Below are positions 1-10,046 of a stretch of DNA of 64,000 nucleotides, one piece after another. The stretch is from CAIQPV01 sp964480365 (lineage in GTDB: Bacteria > Pseudomonadota > Gammaproteobacteria > Burkholderiales > Gallionellaceae). Made by a program: the position numbers and the translations under genes. The stretch spans positions 72,694 to 136,693 of the forward strand of contig CAYZPM010000005.1 in NCBI GenBank assembly GCA_964480365.1. Reading direction: 5' to 3'. The notes beneath the pieces were generated by a model that saw nothing but the letters and a program-made list of their open reading frames with translations, searched no databases and was not told the origin of the DNA. The stretch's first letter is position 1. Every line of letters begins with the position of its first letter.

Positions 1-236
1 AACCATGCGGCTTTTTCGCCAACCTGCAATGGGAGTTTGGGGTACTGTCGTTGCCGAGGTGGTTTCCGCCCTTGAGCAGTTCGCTCTGAGGGCTGCCTGA
101 TGTAGTCACGTTTAACAGTGAGCGGTTGGGGCAGTCACACGACATGACGAGCCGCTGGAAGTCCTATAAACTTCCGGCATGAATCAAATCGATAAGTACA
201 TAATGACTCTCTTGTCTTCCTGGCCATCAACCTCTC

Positions 237-3200
237 ATGTCTAGCAAGCACACTCCCGCTGGTGTCGCAATGTTCTACGCGGTTTTTGCAGCGTTGTGGA
301 TAGTTTTGTCCGGCTACCTGCTGACATATACTGTTAGCGACCCGCTTATCCAGAGCCGCCTGGAAGTAGGCAAGGGGTTGGCTTTTGTCACCGTTACCAG
401 CGTCCTGCTGTACCTGCTGCTCAATAGATGGCGCGCATCGTTGTTGGATGAAAAGGCGAAAACGGACCTCTTGCTACGGCAGTTCTTCGACTTACCCTTC
501 ATTGGCATGGCGATTACTTCGCCATCGACGAAACGCTGGATGCAGTTCAACGAGCATCTCTGCACCATGTTGGGTTATTCCCGCGAGGAGTTTGCCGAGA
601 AGAGTTGGGTAGAGTTGACTCATCCGGAAGACGTAGGGGCGAATATCGCCGAATTCGAGCGCGTCAAGCGCGGGGAGTCCAAAGGCTACGTGATAGACAA
701 GCGCTTCATCCGCAAGGATGGTGCGGTGGTTTTTGTCACCCTCGATGCCAAGTGCGTACGCAAACCCGATGGAACAGTGGATTACTTTATCACCACGATA
801 CAGGACATTACGGCGCGCAAACAAGCCGAGCAGGCATTGCGGGAGAGCGAGTTGAGCTACCGCTCGTTGTTTGACAATATGCTGAACGGTGTTGCCCACA
901 GCCGTATGATTTTTCAGGACGGAATTCCGGTGGATTATGAATATATCAAAGTCAATCATGGCTTCGAAAAGATGTCCGGGCTGACAGGCGTGGTGGGACG
1001 AAAGATCAGCGAGATTCTTCCCGGTTATTGCCGCGACAATCCGGAATCACTTGAGGTTTTTGGTCGGGTGGCGCAAACCGGCGAACCTACCCGTTGGGAG
1101 CACTATCTGGCGGCATTGGACAAGTGGTTTTCATTTTCCATCTATAGTCCTGCACCAGGTGAAATCGTTGTTGTTAGCGACGATATTACCGAGCGCAAAC
1201 AAGCCGAGGCAGCCTTGGCGGAGAGAGAGGAAATCTACCGTAGTATCGTTACCCAAGCTACCGATGGCATCGTTCTGGTTGACGTTGACACCAAGATCAT
1301 CGCAGAGTTTAACGATGCTGCCTGCCAAAGCCTGGGTTACAGCCGAGAGGAATTTACCGGTTTGAGCGTTCCGGATATTCAGGGTGAAATGGATGCCGAG
1401 GTCGTAGCTGAGCGTGTGCGGATCATGTTGGAGAAGGGGGCAGAAAATTTTGACACCCTGCATCGCCACAAGAATGGTTCACTGCGCGATGTGCGGGTTA
1501 GTAATCGGGTAATCCAGTTGCACGGGCACACCTATCTGGCAGGAATATGGACGGATATTACCGAGCGCAAGCAGGCCGAGGCACAACTTAAACTTGCCGC
1601 AAAAGTATTTGAGCAGAGCAGTGAAGGCTTCATTATTACCGATGCCAACTGCAACATCGTCATGATCAACCTTGCGTTTACTGTAATCACGGGCTATGCC
1701 GAAGCCGACGTGCTTGGCAAGAATCCACGCTTTTTGTCCTCGGGTCGCCACGACCAAAAATTTTACCGCGACATGTGGCAAGACATCAACACACTGGGCC
1801 ACTGGCATGGTGAAGTGTGGAACCGTCGCAAGGATGGTAAGCTGTATCCAGAGTGGCTCTCGATCAGTCGGGTGCTGGATACCAGCGGAAAAACAACCCA
1901 GTACATTGGTATTTTCAGCGACATTACTCAATCCAAGCAGGCCGAGGAGCGCATCCAGCGCCTGGCGAATTTCGACCTTCTCACAGAACTGCCGAATCGG
2001 GCATTGTTCGCCAGCCATTTCAATTCCGCCCTTGGTATTGCCCAGCGCAATAACGCGCAACTGGCTTTGATGTACATCGACCTCGACCACTTCAAGCATG
2101 TGAACGAAGCGCTGGGTCAGAGCATCGGTGATGAACTGCTGATTGAGGTGGCCAAGCGCTTGAAAGCGGCGGTGCACGATGAAGACACGGTTTCGCGTCA
2201 AGGCGGGGACGAATTCGTTTTGGTGTTTCCAGGTGCGGATGTGGATGTTGCGACGCACATGGCAGAGAAACTGCTCGCCTCGGTTGCGCAACATTACCAG
2301 ATTGAGCAGCATGAATTGGTTGTTACCCCTTCGATAGGTATCGCCATGTATCCCGGCGATGGCGGGGATTTCGAGACCCTGTCCAAGTGTGCCGACACTG
2401 CCATGTACCGCGCCAAGGCAGATGGGCGCAACAACTACCGATTCTTTACGCCGGGAATGCAGGCGCGTTCGTCACGCAGCCTGCAACTGGAAAACGCTCT
2501 GCGCCGGGCGCTGGAACGCGGTGAACTATCCCTGCACTATCAGCCGCAAGTGTCGTTGCAGGATGGGCGCATAATCGGTGCTGAGGCGCTGTTGCGCTGG
2601 CAGCATCCCGAGTTGGGCATGGTTTCACCGGCTGAATTCATTCCTGTTGCCGAGAGCAGCGGGCAGATTTTGAAAATCGGGGAATGGGTGCTGCGCACAG
2701 CGGTTCAGCAACTTAAAACCTGGATGGACGGCGGCCTGGAGCCGATGGTAATAGCGGTTAATCTCTCGGCGGTGCAATTCCGCCATGCCAGCCTGCCCGA
2801 GTTGGTGACGCAGATTCTCGAAGAAGTAAAATTGCCGCCGCAGTATCTGGAACTGGAGCTGACCGAAGGGGTGACCATGGATGATCCATTAGCGGCTATC
2901 GCGGTGATGGATGACCTGCATGAACGCGGCATTCGCATGTCGATAGACGATTTTGGCAGCGGTTACTCTTCGTTGAATTACCTCAAAAAATTTAAGGTTT
3001 ACAAGCTCAAGATCGACCAATCTTTCGTACGCGACATCAGCGAGGATCCGGAAGACAAGGCCATCGTTAGCGCCATTATCAATATGGCGAGCAGCCTCGG
3101 TATGCAGACCATTGCCGAGGGCGTGGAAACCGCAGGACAGCTCGCATTCTTGCGTTTGCAGGGTTGTGATGAAGTGCAGGGCTATTATTTCAGTAAGCCG

Positions 3201-3260
3201 CTACCGGCTGGACAGTTTGAGGCGTTCGTGCGGGGGAAGCTGCTGGGTATCTCATCCTGA
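237..3260 (+). CDS. PAS-GGDEF-EAL c-di-GMP sensor/turnover protein
   Basis: A 1007-residue membrane-bound cyclic-di-GMP protein. Two hydrophobic helices lie near residues 10-32 and 45-62, followed by about four PAS-type sensor segments (roughly 80-195, 205-325, 330-445, 450-570), each ending with the usual 'DIT..KQAE' connector. The GGDEF domain (about 575-740) keeps an intact GGDEF signature (RQGGDEFV). The EAL domain (about 755-1000) keeps EALLRW and the DDFGSGYSSL loop, so both diguanylate cyclase and phosphodiesterase activity are possible; the net direction cannot be read from sequence. The ATG at 237 places the membrane helices directly at the N-terminus. The ligand is unknown. The gene converges on a second GGDEF gene, so c-di-GMP control is concentrated here. 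Confidence 0.93.
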   Translation: MSSKHTPAGVAMFYAVFAALWIVLSGYLLTYTVSDPLIQSRLEVGKGLAFVTVTSVLLYLLLNRWRASLLDEKAKTDLLLRQFFDLPFIGMAITSPSTKRWMQFNEHLCTMLGYSREEFAEKSWVELTHPEDVGANIAEFERVKRGESKGYVIDKRFIRKDGAVVFVTLDAKCVRKPDGTVDYFITTIQDITARKQAEQALRESELSYRSLFDNMLNGVAHSRMIFQDGIPVDYEYIKVNHGFEKMSGLTGVVGRKISEILPGYCRDNPESLEVFGRVAQTGEPTRWEHYLAALDKWFSFSIYSPAPGEIVVVSDDITERKQAEAALAEREEIYRSIVTQATDGIVLVDVDTKIIAEFNDAACQSLGYSREEFTGLSVPDIQGEMDAEVVAERVRIMLEKGAENFDTLHRHKNGSLRDVRVSNRVIQLHGHTYLAGIWTDITERKQAEAQLKLAAKVFEQSSEGFIITDANCNIVMINLAFTVITGYAEADVLGKNPRFLSSGRHDQKFYRDMWQDINTLGHWHGEVWNRRKDGKLYPEWLSISRVLDTSGKTTQYIGIFSDITQSKQAEERIQRLANFDLLTELPNRALFASHFNSALGIAQRNNAQLALMYIDLDHFKHVNEALGQSIGDELLIEVAKRLKAAVHDEDTVSRQGGDEFVLVFPGADVDVATHMAEKLLASVAQHYQIEQHELVVTPSIGIAMYPGDGGDFETLSKCADTAMYRAKADGRNNYRFFTPGMQARSSRSLQLENALRRALERGELSLHYQPQVSLQDGRIIGAEALLRWQHPELGMVSPAEFIPVAESSGQILKIGEWVLRTAVQQLKTWMDGGLEPMVIAVNLSAVQFRHASLPELVTQILEEVKLPPQYLELELTEGVTMDDPLAAIAVMDDLHERGIRMSIDDFGSGYSSLNYLKKFKVYKLKIDQSFVRDISEDPEDKAIVSAIINMASSLGMQTIAEGVETAGQLAFLRLQGCDEVQGYYFSKPLPAGQFEAFVRGKLLGISS

Positions 3261-3382
3261 TAAAAAGCATCTCGCCACGAAGATCATAGATCATGAAGAC
3301 TTCTCATTGGGCTGTGTAATATCAGACACTCGTCACTTCGCAGTTTTCGTGGTTCAAATGCAATGCCGTTTCACGGATAATT

Positions 3383-4483
3383 TCACACCCCGTTAAGCTG
3401 CACCCGGTTGCGACCTGAAGTCTTGGCTTGATACAGAGCAGTATCGGCCATCCCGATGAGCTTTTCTTCCGACTTGTCCTCTGGCGGTTGTTCGGCGATT
3501 CCTATGCTGACGGTGAAACGAAATTCCACATTGCCACGGCTTTTAACTGAAGTATTTTCCACCGCCGACCGGACTCGTTCCGCCACTACCAGCGCATCCC
3601 GTATGCATGTCTCGGGAAGCAGAATGGCGAACTCTTCCCCGCCCATACGGGCTACCACGTCAGTTTCACGTGATGCCTTTCGACAAACAGCCGCAAGCGT
3701 GCAGATCACCAAGTCCCCGGTAGGGTGCCCATAAGTATCATTGATTATTTTGAAATGGTCTATGTCGAGCATCAGCAGCGAGACGCGATGATTCAAACGG
3801 TGACCCCGGATTATTTCCTGTCGTAGGAGCGGCAGAAAGTGTCGTCGATTGCTCAGCCCCGTCATGGGGTCGGTGTTCGATGCGAGTTTGAGCGCGGTTT
3901 CTGACTCATATCTGCGCAGATAGTTAAGCGCGAAAGCAAACTGAACCAGCATCGTCATGACTGCGGTAGGCCAGATCAAAACTACATAGTGGCTATGCTG
4001 GAAACCATGGGCGAAATTGGCGGCAGCAAGCAGGTGTGGGGTGGCGGCAGCAACAAAGGTATAGATGAGGTTCAGGCGCAACGAGAAACCCTGAAATAAC
4101 ACCAAGGGCATGAACATGAAAAACATGAACCCGCCAATGCCATAAGTCATGCCAGTATTGAGGCGGTTTAATATTTCCACAAAGACGACTTCCGCCAATA
4201 AAGTTGCGCCCATGGATGTAAAAACCAATAAGCGGCGGTTCTTCACATGTTTGAAAGCAAAGGAGATGACGATAAACAAAAGGAAAAACAATCTGAGTCC
4301 GATTGTGTGGCGGGCACCCACTGGATCTGTGACGTAGTCCCAAATCCAGAGAGCTGCCCCCATGCAAGCGAAAAGGGAAAACATGGCCACGCAAAAAGAA
4401 CGGTGGTCTTCCAACTTTTTCTGGAGATACTCCGGATCGGCCACGAAGCCAAAATAACCGGGGTGATTTTCTAGTCTCCGCAT
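3383..4483 (-). CDS. membrane diguanylate cyclase (GGDEF)
   Basis: A 366-residue protein with about six hydrophobic segments between residues 30 and 195 followed by a C-terminal GGDEF domain. The active-site signature is GGEEF (ARMGGEEFAILLPE), a form normally found in active cyclases, and the preceding DIDHFKIINDTYGH metal/nucleotide motif is intact. It is expected to make c-di-GMP from two GTP in response to a signal sensed by the membrane region. No EAL domain is present. It is convergent with the PAS-GGDEF-EAL gene; the 122 bp between them hold only a degenerate CCACGAA-type inverted repeat and no clear terminator. Confidence 0.92.
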   Translation of the reverse strand: MRRLENHPGYFGFVADPEYLQKKLEDHRSFCVAMFSLFACMGAALWIWDYVTDPVGARHTIGLRLFFLLFIVISFAFKHVKNRRLLVFTSMGATLLAEVVFVEILNRLNTGMTYGIGGFMFFMFMPLVLFQGFSLRLNLIYTFVAAATPHLLAAANFAHGFQHSHYVVLIWPTAVMTMLVQFAFALNYLRRYESETALKLASNTDPMTGLSNRRHFLPLLRQEIIRGHRLNHRVSLLMLDIDHFKIINDTYGHPTGDLVICTLAAVCRKASRETDVVARMGGEEFAILLPETCIRDALVVAERVRSAVENTSVKSRGNVEFRFTVSIGIAEQPPEDKSEEKLIGMADTALYQAKTSGRNRVQLNGV

Positions 4484-4678
4484 GAGGTGCTTTTGCTCTG
4501 AAAGGATTCAATCATGGGCATTCTCTCATATCACTTGGTTGGTGCGATTATCTTCTGTGTAGTGGGGAAACAGACTTTCACGCGCAACTTACCCAGTGTA
4601 GCGGCATGACTGAACTTGATTATCGTATGGTGAATTTTCACGATGCGTTGCACGATGGAAAGTCTCAATCCAGCGCCC

Positions 4679-7600
4679 TCAACTGCCCTTGATCAAGTCT
4701 ATCAATTCTTCCGTCGAGGGCAGGTGTGCGGCATCGCCTTCGCCCAGAATACTTTCGGCCAGCGCGCGTTTATCGTTGTGCAGACCGACGATGTTTTCTT
4801 CCACGGTGCCTTGGGTGACCAACCGGTAAACAGTGACCGGGCGCAGTTGTCCGATGCGGTGCGCGCGTCCCATCGCTTGGTCTTCGGCAGCGGGGTTCCA
4901 CCACGGGTCGGTGATGACCACGTAGTCGGCTGCGGTCAAGTTGAGGCCGTATCCGCCCGCCTTGAGGCTGATCAGGAACAGGTCGCCTGCGCCTGCCTGA
5001 AACGCGGCGACGCGCTTGGTTCGTTCGGCGGCTGGGGTCGAGCCGTCGAGATACTGGTAGGGGATGCCTGCCGCATCGAGCGGTTCGCGCAGCAGGGTCA
5101 GGAAGTCCACAAACTGGCTGAACACCAGCGCCTTGTGGCCGTTGGCGACCAGTTCTGTCGCCAGATTTGCAAAGGCTTGCACCTTGGCGCCCGAAGATGA
5201 AAACGCCGGGGTGACAATGCGTGGATCGCAGGCCGCGCGGCGCAGACGCGTGAGTTGGGCGAGGATGTTCATGCGCGCCTGCCCAGCCGTATTCGAGGCG
5301 AGCGCCAGATCGGCTTCGGCGATGGCTTGCCGCCGCAAGGCCTCGTAATGGGAGGCTTCTGCTTTTCCGGTTTCGATCTTGATGACCTGTTCGGTTCGTG
5401 GCGGCAATTCCTGCAATACCTGCGATTTGGTGCGGCGCAGTAGGAAGGGAGAGATCAGGCGGCGCAAAGTTTGCTGCGCTTCGCGGTTTTTATCGCGCTC
5501 GATGGCGGTGGCAAAACGTTCGTTGAATCTGGACAAGGTACCAAGCAAGCCGGGGTTGGCAAAACGCATGATGGACCACAGGTCGGTAAGCCGATTTTCC
5601 ACCGGGGTGCCAGACAGCGCCAGCCGAAAATCCGCATTCAGTTCGAACACGGCTTGCGTGCGTTTGGCCGATGCATTTTTGATTGCCTGAGCTTCATCTG
5701 CAATCACGGTATGCCATTTCTGCGCCGCGAATCTTTCGCTGGATTGCTGCAGAAGCGTGTAGGAAACCACGACCACATCAAATGCGGCGGCATCGGTCAG
5801 CACTGTGTCCCTGTCCCCTTCGCCGTATAAGCGCAAGGTGAGGCTGGGGGCAAAACGTAGCGCTTCTGCCACCCAGTTTCCGCACACCGATGTGGGGGCG
5901 ATGATGAGACTGGGGCCACCCTCCGCGCGGGCAAGCAACACGGCGAGCGACTGCAAGGTCTTGCCCAAGCCCATATCGTCGGCAAGACAGCCGCCGAATC
6001 CGGCTTGGGCGAGCCGCGAGGCCCACAGGTAGCCGTCTTCCTGATACGGGCGCAGTTCCGCTTGCAGGGTGCGCGGCAACGGGATGGCTAGCTCCTGCGC
6101 TGTGCGCAATTTTTCCAGAGCGTTGCGGAATTCCTTGTCCACCTTCAGTTCTGTGCCGTCGAGCGCATCATCTATCCATGCGGCAGCAAGACGCGGGATG
6201 TGCGTGCCGTGTTTGTCACTTTCCGCGACCAAGGCCAGGTCGGCAAGCCGTTCCTTGAGGGTGCGCGTAAGGGCGGCATAAACTCCGTTGCCCATGGGCA
6301 GAAAGCGACTGTGGCCGCGCGAAGCGGCCAGCAGGGCCTCGAAGGTGAACACCAAACCTTCGTCAACCTTGGCCTCACCTTCAATCTTGAACCAGTTCCG
6401 TTCGCTGGTTACTTTGACGGCGAGCTGGTTAAGGTCGACGGTAATTACCCGCACCGACTTGCCCTTGGGCCAGTCGAGTGCAGTGACGGCGGGCAGGCCG
6501 GGGAGGATTTCAACCATGGCGAGAGCCTGCTCCGGGTCAGGAACTTCCCATTCGCAGGTATCCCCATTAGATGCGGGATCATCGAGAAAGGGCAGGGCGT
6601 CGAGGACGGCGGCAAGGTGGGTTTTTTCAATGTCCAGCTCGCGGGTAGCACCGATGCTTTCTCCTCCCACTGACGCCATCAGGCGTGCGCGCCCGACTCC
6701 GGGCACAAGCCTCGGGCCATCCGTGCCCAGCGGAGTAACCACCAATCGCAGCAACAGCCCATCGTTCATCGGCGAGAGTTCTGCGCGCAAGCGTGATTCC
6801 GCCGGGACTTCGCGCGCCGCTTGCAGGTGATCCGCGTGAACCTGGAAGTGCCCGGTCAACGCATGCATGGCTTGTTGCAGTTCCTGCTGGGCATTCGCCG
6901 GAATGTTCATGTTTTCCGCAAGCAATTGCGCCGCGCGCCGCTGCGCCGGGGTGAAGCGGATGACGCGCACGCGTTGCGGGGAATCTTCGACCAAGGTAAT
7001 CAGGCGCAGGGCTTCGGCATCGCGCTTGGCATCGGCATCCCAATAATAGTTTTTCTCCGGCTCGGCGGCGCGTAAGGATGGCGTGATTTTCAGCGTGACT
7101 TTGTCGCCCTTTTTGATAACTTCGAGTTCGGGTATGCCTTCGGTCAGGTCTATAAGATGTTCGGGGCGTTGGGCGAGCACCACAGCAGGATGTCCAACCA
7201 GCGCCGTGAGAGCAGCGGACAAGTCGAGCGTGGCATAACGCGCACCGCGATTATTTTGCCGAATGGTGCGCGCTACATTGGCATCCCAAGGTGACAGATG
7301 GGTATCTCCGGCGATTTTCGCCAAGGTGATGGTCTTGGGTTTGTTCCAGCCACGCGCGCCGCGTTTTTGTTCGAGAGGAACGATCCCTTCCAGCGAGCCT
7401 GTCTTGCCGATGTTGATGGCCCAGATCAAGCGGGTTGATGCCGTCGTATCCGCTGGCGTGGATTTTTCTGAAGCGAGCGATTCCAGGGCGGACAGCACTT
7501 CGCGCCAGCGTTCCGATTTCCCGGCAACGAAAAATCCGGCAGGAGGTTCCTGTTTATTGAAAATCGCCAGAGCAGCATCAGCCATGTTGGCGAGCCAGTC

Positions 7601-8854
7601 GAAGCGGCAGTGTTTCAGATGTGCTGACAGTATTTTAGCCAAGGCAGACAACGATTCACCTGCTCGTTTTGGGGATGCGAAACCCAAGGTGTCCGGCCCC
7701 AGCCATGCCGCAAGAAGCACGCGCCAAAGGTGTTCAATATCGGCGCGTTGTGCGATGCGCGCGGTGATATCAAAGGCAGATTTATCCAGCGCGACGTCAC
7801 CCCGCCGCACGTCTATTGCATGTACCCACAATCCCCATCCTGATGCGGGATGCGGGTCGCGCTTGCCGGATTCGCCCAGGCAAAACTTGCGTGCGAGGTC
7901 GAGATGTTTGGACGTCTGCTGCGCCAGCAATATCAGCGGATATATCCAGGCGATGCTATATGGAAAAATGCGTTTGCGCGCGCCGGTTTCAACTTGCCTC
8001 AGTTTGAGGGCGCTTTCAAATGCAGATTGTGCTTCCGCCCACTTTCCTTCCTGCGCAAGCGCATAAGCCTGCAAGGCCAGTGCAGGCCCGGTGTTATTAG
8101 CTGACAATAGGCTGAGTGCCTGCTCCAGCTTACCCTCATGCAGCAGCATTTCCGCCAGCGCCAGATGCAGGTAATCCGGCATGGCGCCGGATTCTGCTAT
8201 TGATTGTTCGATGGCCCATGCCCCGACCGGCAATACGGAAATATCCCAATTTTCGTTGAGTTGGCAGGCTGCCATAAAGCATAGTTCCCATCGCCACTGC
8301 GGTGGGATTCGAGCGAATTCCTTTCCATCGAAATTCTCCAGCACCGCTCCGAGCAGGACGCTGTTCCAATCCATAGCGCGCGAAATCAGTTGTTTCATCC
8401 TGATCAGTTCGTTGGGCGGCGCTGCGGAAAGCAACGCAAGCCGAACCATGCCGATGGTCGCGAATGGGTCGTATACGGGCCATGAGAAATTCGTGCGCTC
8501 CGGCTTGTAACCGTCAAGCTCATAAAGCGCAAGGCGTAACTTTTCTCCCTCAAAAGTATCCAGAATTTCCGCATACAACGATGCGCGCAATGTATCTTTA
8601 AGGCGGTAAAAGCCCTGGCGGGTGGAGTGTTCCACCAGTCGTCCATTTTTGCGTAGACTTATTATGATGTCTTTGATGTCGTCCTGAGTGAAGGCCCGCC
8701 CATCGCTTCGTTTGAAACCCAGCAGGCGCAGCAGAGCATAAATGGTCGTTCTGGGGCGGAATGTCCAGAGCAGCGCCATCGCCCGCATTACACGATGTTC
8801 ATCATCGGGCTGCGCTGGGGAAGAGGCGTTGTCGTCAAAGAGGGAGCCTGTCAT
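4679..8854 (-). CDS. SNF2-family DEAD/DEAH-box ATPase, large
   Basis: A 1391-residue protein. The C-terminal third is a complete SNF2/Swi2 motor: Walker A in DDMGLGKT, DEAQ box (ADEAQAIKN), motif III-like LSGTPVENR, and a helicase C half with DGSTPAAERT, ISLKAGGYGLNL and GRAHRIGQ. The first 850 or so residues carry no motif I can name; an early segment (about 20-80) looks winged-helix-like and the 200-350 stretch is helical and repeat-like. Such proteins use ATP to translocate on duplex DNA and remodel bound protein. It stands alone: no methylase, nuclease or phospholipase-D gene is adjacent, so a defence role of the DISARM type is not supported by context. Confidence 0.88.
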   Translation of the reverse strand: MTGSLFDDNASSPAQPDDEHRVMRAMALLWTFRPRTTIYALLRLLGFKRSDGRAFTQDDIKDIIISLRKNGRLVEHSTRQGFYRLKDTLRASLYAEILDTFEGEKLRLALYELDGYKPERTNFSWPVYDPFATIGMVRLALLSAAPPNELIRMKQLISRAMDWNSVLLGAVLENFDGKEFARIPPQWRWELCFMAACQLNENWDISVLPVGAWAIEQSIAESGAMPDYLHLALAEMLLHEGKLEQALSLLSANNTGPALALQAYALAQEGKWAEAQSAFESALKLRQVETGARKRIFPYSIAWIYPLILLAQQTSKHLDLARKFCLGESGKRDPHPASGWGLWVHAIDVRRGDVALDKSAFDITARIAQRADIEHLWRVLLAAWLGPDTLGFASPKRAGESLSALAKILSAHLKHCRFDWLANMADAALAIFNKQEPPAGFFVAGKSERWREVLSALESLASEKSTPADTTASTRLIWAINIGKTGSLEGIVPLEQKRGARGWNKPKTITLAKIAGDTHLSPWDANVARTIRQNNRGARYATLDLSAALTALVGHPAVVLAQRPEHLIDLTEGIPELEVIKKGDKVTLKITPSLRAAEPEKNYYWDADAKRDAEALRLITLVEDSPQRVRVIRFTPAQRRAAQLLAENMNIPANAQQELQQAMHALTGHFQVHADHLQAAREVPAESRLRAELSPMNDGLLLRLVVTPLGTDGPRLVPGVGRARLMASVGGESIGATRELDIEKTHLAAVLDALPFLDDPASNGDTCEWEVPDPEQALAMVEILPGLPAVTALDWPKGKSVRVITVDLNQLAVKVTSERNWFKIEGEAKVDEGLVFTFEALLAASRGHSRFLPMGNGVYAALTRTLKERLADLALVAESDKHGTHIPRLAAAWIDDALDGTELKVDKEFRNALEKLRTAQELAIPLPRTLQAELRPYQEDGYLWASRLAQAGFGGCLADDMGLGKTLQSLAVLLARAEGGPSLIIAPTSVCGNWVAEALRFAPSLTLRLYGEGDRDTVLTDAAAFDVVVVSYTLLQQSSERFAAQKWHTVIADEAQAIKNASAKRTQAVFELNADFRLALSGTPVENRLTDLWSIMRFANPGLLGTLSRFNERFATAIERDKNREAQQTLRRLISPFLLRRTKSQVLQELPPRTEQVIKIETGKAEASHYEALRRQAIAEADLALASNTAGQARMNILAQLTRLRRAACDPRIVTPAFSSSGAKVQAFANLATELVANGHKALVFSQFVDFLTLLREPLDAAGIPYQYLDGSTPAAERTKRVAAFQAGAGDLFLISLKAGGYGLNLTAADYVVITDPWWNPAAEDQAMGRAHRIGQLRPVTVYRLVTQGTVEENIVGLHNDKRALAESILGEGDAAHLPSTEELIDLIKGS

Positions 8855-8883
8855 GGAGGTGTCGCTTTATTCTTGTAGATGAA

Positions 8884-8912
8884 AAAACGGCGACCAAAAT
8901 GGCCGCCGTTTT
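8884..8912 (-). terminator. rho-independent terminator of the ppiC operon
   Basis: Stem AAAACGGCGACC / GGCCGCCGTTTT with one mismatch and an AAAAT loop, followed on the minus strand by a run of T. It lies 18 bp past the stop of the parvulin gene and upstream of the SNF2 gene. Confidence 0.8.
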
Positions 8913-8929
8913 CGTTCAGCCGGAATGGC

Positions 8930-9754
8930 TTATTCGACCTTCGTTTTATCGCGGAGATCATCAACCAATTGTTTCACGGCTTGTTGTTGCAGACGCTGAG
9001 TGAGTTGTGGCTTGATTTCATCCAGCGGGGGCATCTTGAGATCGCGCACATCTTCCAGCTTGATGATGTGCCAGCCGAATTGTGATTGCACCGGCTCGCT
9101 CACCTGTCCCTTGGTGAGTGTCATCAGCGCATCGCCAAATGGCTTTACAAAAGAGTTGGAGATCTTGCCAACAGGAATCCAGCCCAAATCCCCGCCATTC
9201 TTTTGGGAGCCAGGATCTTTGGAACTGGCTTTCGCCAGCTTTTCGAAGTCGCCTTCCTTGCCGCCTTTTTTCAGCTTTGCGGCAATGGATTTTGCTTCAC
9301 TCTCTTTTTCCACCAAGATGTGGCGCACATGGTATTCCTTGGTGCCGAGAGTGATCTTCAGGTTGTCATATTCTTTCGCAATCGCTTCATCGCTTACCGG
9401 ATGCGTTTTCAGGTAATCCTGCATAAACGCGTTACCCAGTACCTGCTGTCTGGTTAGTTCCAGCAACTGAACTGTTTCGGGTTGTTTCTCCAAACCTTTC
9501 TTGAGTGCTTCTTGCGACATCAATTCGATGTTGACCAGTTCGTCACGGATGGCTTTGCGCAGTTCCGGGCTGTCAGGCTGGCCTTGTTGGGCAGTAATCA
9601 TTCTGACGCGCAAGTCTATACGCTCTTGCGGGATGGAAATGCTGGCCATTTTCGCGGCGGGTTGGACATCGGCGGGTTTATCTTCGGCATACACCGGGCT
9701 TGCGGCAATTACGCCCAAGATGGCGAGAGCAGCAAGTCTTGAAGTCTTTAGCAT
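8930..9754 (-). CDS. periplasmic parvulin-type peptidyl-prolyl isomerase (PpiC/SurA-like)
   Basis: 274 residues with a clear signal peptide (MLKTSRLAALAILG...ASPVYA, cleaved near residue 23). A helical SurA_N-like region (about 40-130) is followed by a rotamase domain (about 138-235) with the parvulin landmarks VRHILVE, FEKLAKASSKDPGS, GGDLGWI and FGWHIIKLED. It should act as a periplasmic folding chaperone/proline isomerase for exported proteins. It is the last gene of a compact minus-strand run behind bolA, yciI and yciB, ending at a strong terminator. A second, unrelated-looking parvulin is encoded at 16276-17580 in the cytochrome cluster. Confidence 0.92.
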   Translation of the reverse strand: MLKTSRLAALAILGVIAASPVYAEDKPADVQPAAKMASISIPQERIDLRVRMITAQQGQPDSPELRKAIRDELVNIELMSQEALKKGLEKQPETVQLLELTRQQVLGNAFMQDYLKTHPVSDEAIAKEYDNLKITLGTKEYHVRHILVEKESEAKSIAAKLKKGGKEGDFEKLAKASSKDPGSQKNGGDLGWIPVGKISNSFVKPFGDALMTLTKGQVSEPVQSQFGWHIIKLEDVRDLKMPPLDEIKPQLTQRLQQQAVKQLVDDLRDKTKVE

Positions 9755-9782
9755 AGTTAGTCCTTGTTGAAAAATTTAAGAA

Positions 9783-10046
9783 TTATTGATTGTCTGGTGT
9801 ACAGGCTGTTATGTTCAGCGCATGGATCTCGTGCTTCATCATCTCCCCAAGAGCGGAATATATCATACGGTGTCGTGCTAGGGTAGGCCTTCCAATGAAC
9901 TGCGCCGATACGATCTTAAGCCGGTAATGCCCGCCGCCATCGCGCGCGCCGACGTGCCCTGCATGCAGGTGGCTGTCATCGGTGATCTCAAGTTGCTCGG
10001 GCTGCAATAGAGCCAGCAAGCTGCGAATTTTATTCAGACGGTTCAT
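9783..10046 (-). CDS. bolA: BolA family protein
   Basis: 87 residues matching the BolA/IbaG fold: the HxHAGHxGARDGGGHYRLKIVS stretch and the RHRMIYSALGEMM helix are diagnostic. BolA proteins partner with monothiol glutaredoxins in iron-sulfur cluster handling, and some bind DNA; which applies here cannot be told. The start overlaps the stop of the YciI gene by 4 bases (ATGA), so the two are translationally coupled. Confidence 0.93.
   Translation of the reverse strand: MNRLNKIRSLLALLQPEQLEITDDSHLHAGHVGARDGGGHYRLKIVSAQFIGRPTLARHRMIYSALGEMMKHEIHALNITACTPDNQ

Noticed and set aside
1..236. Open stretches at the left edge (frames ending near 100) as the tail of an upstream gene
   Set aside because: Two frames are equally open over some 30 codons and neither shows a recognisable motif; too little sequence.
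3261..3382. CCACGAA...TTCGTGG inverted repeat between the two c-di-GMP genes
   Set aside because: Matches are short and degenerate; it may be an old dispersed repeat but is not strong enough to list.
4679..8854. SNF2 gene as part of a DISARM-type defence island
   Set aside because: No methylase, DUF1998 or phospholipase-D gene lies nearby; the neighbours are housekeeping genes.
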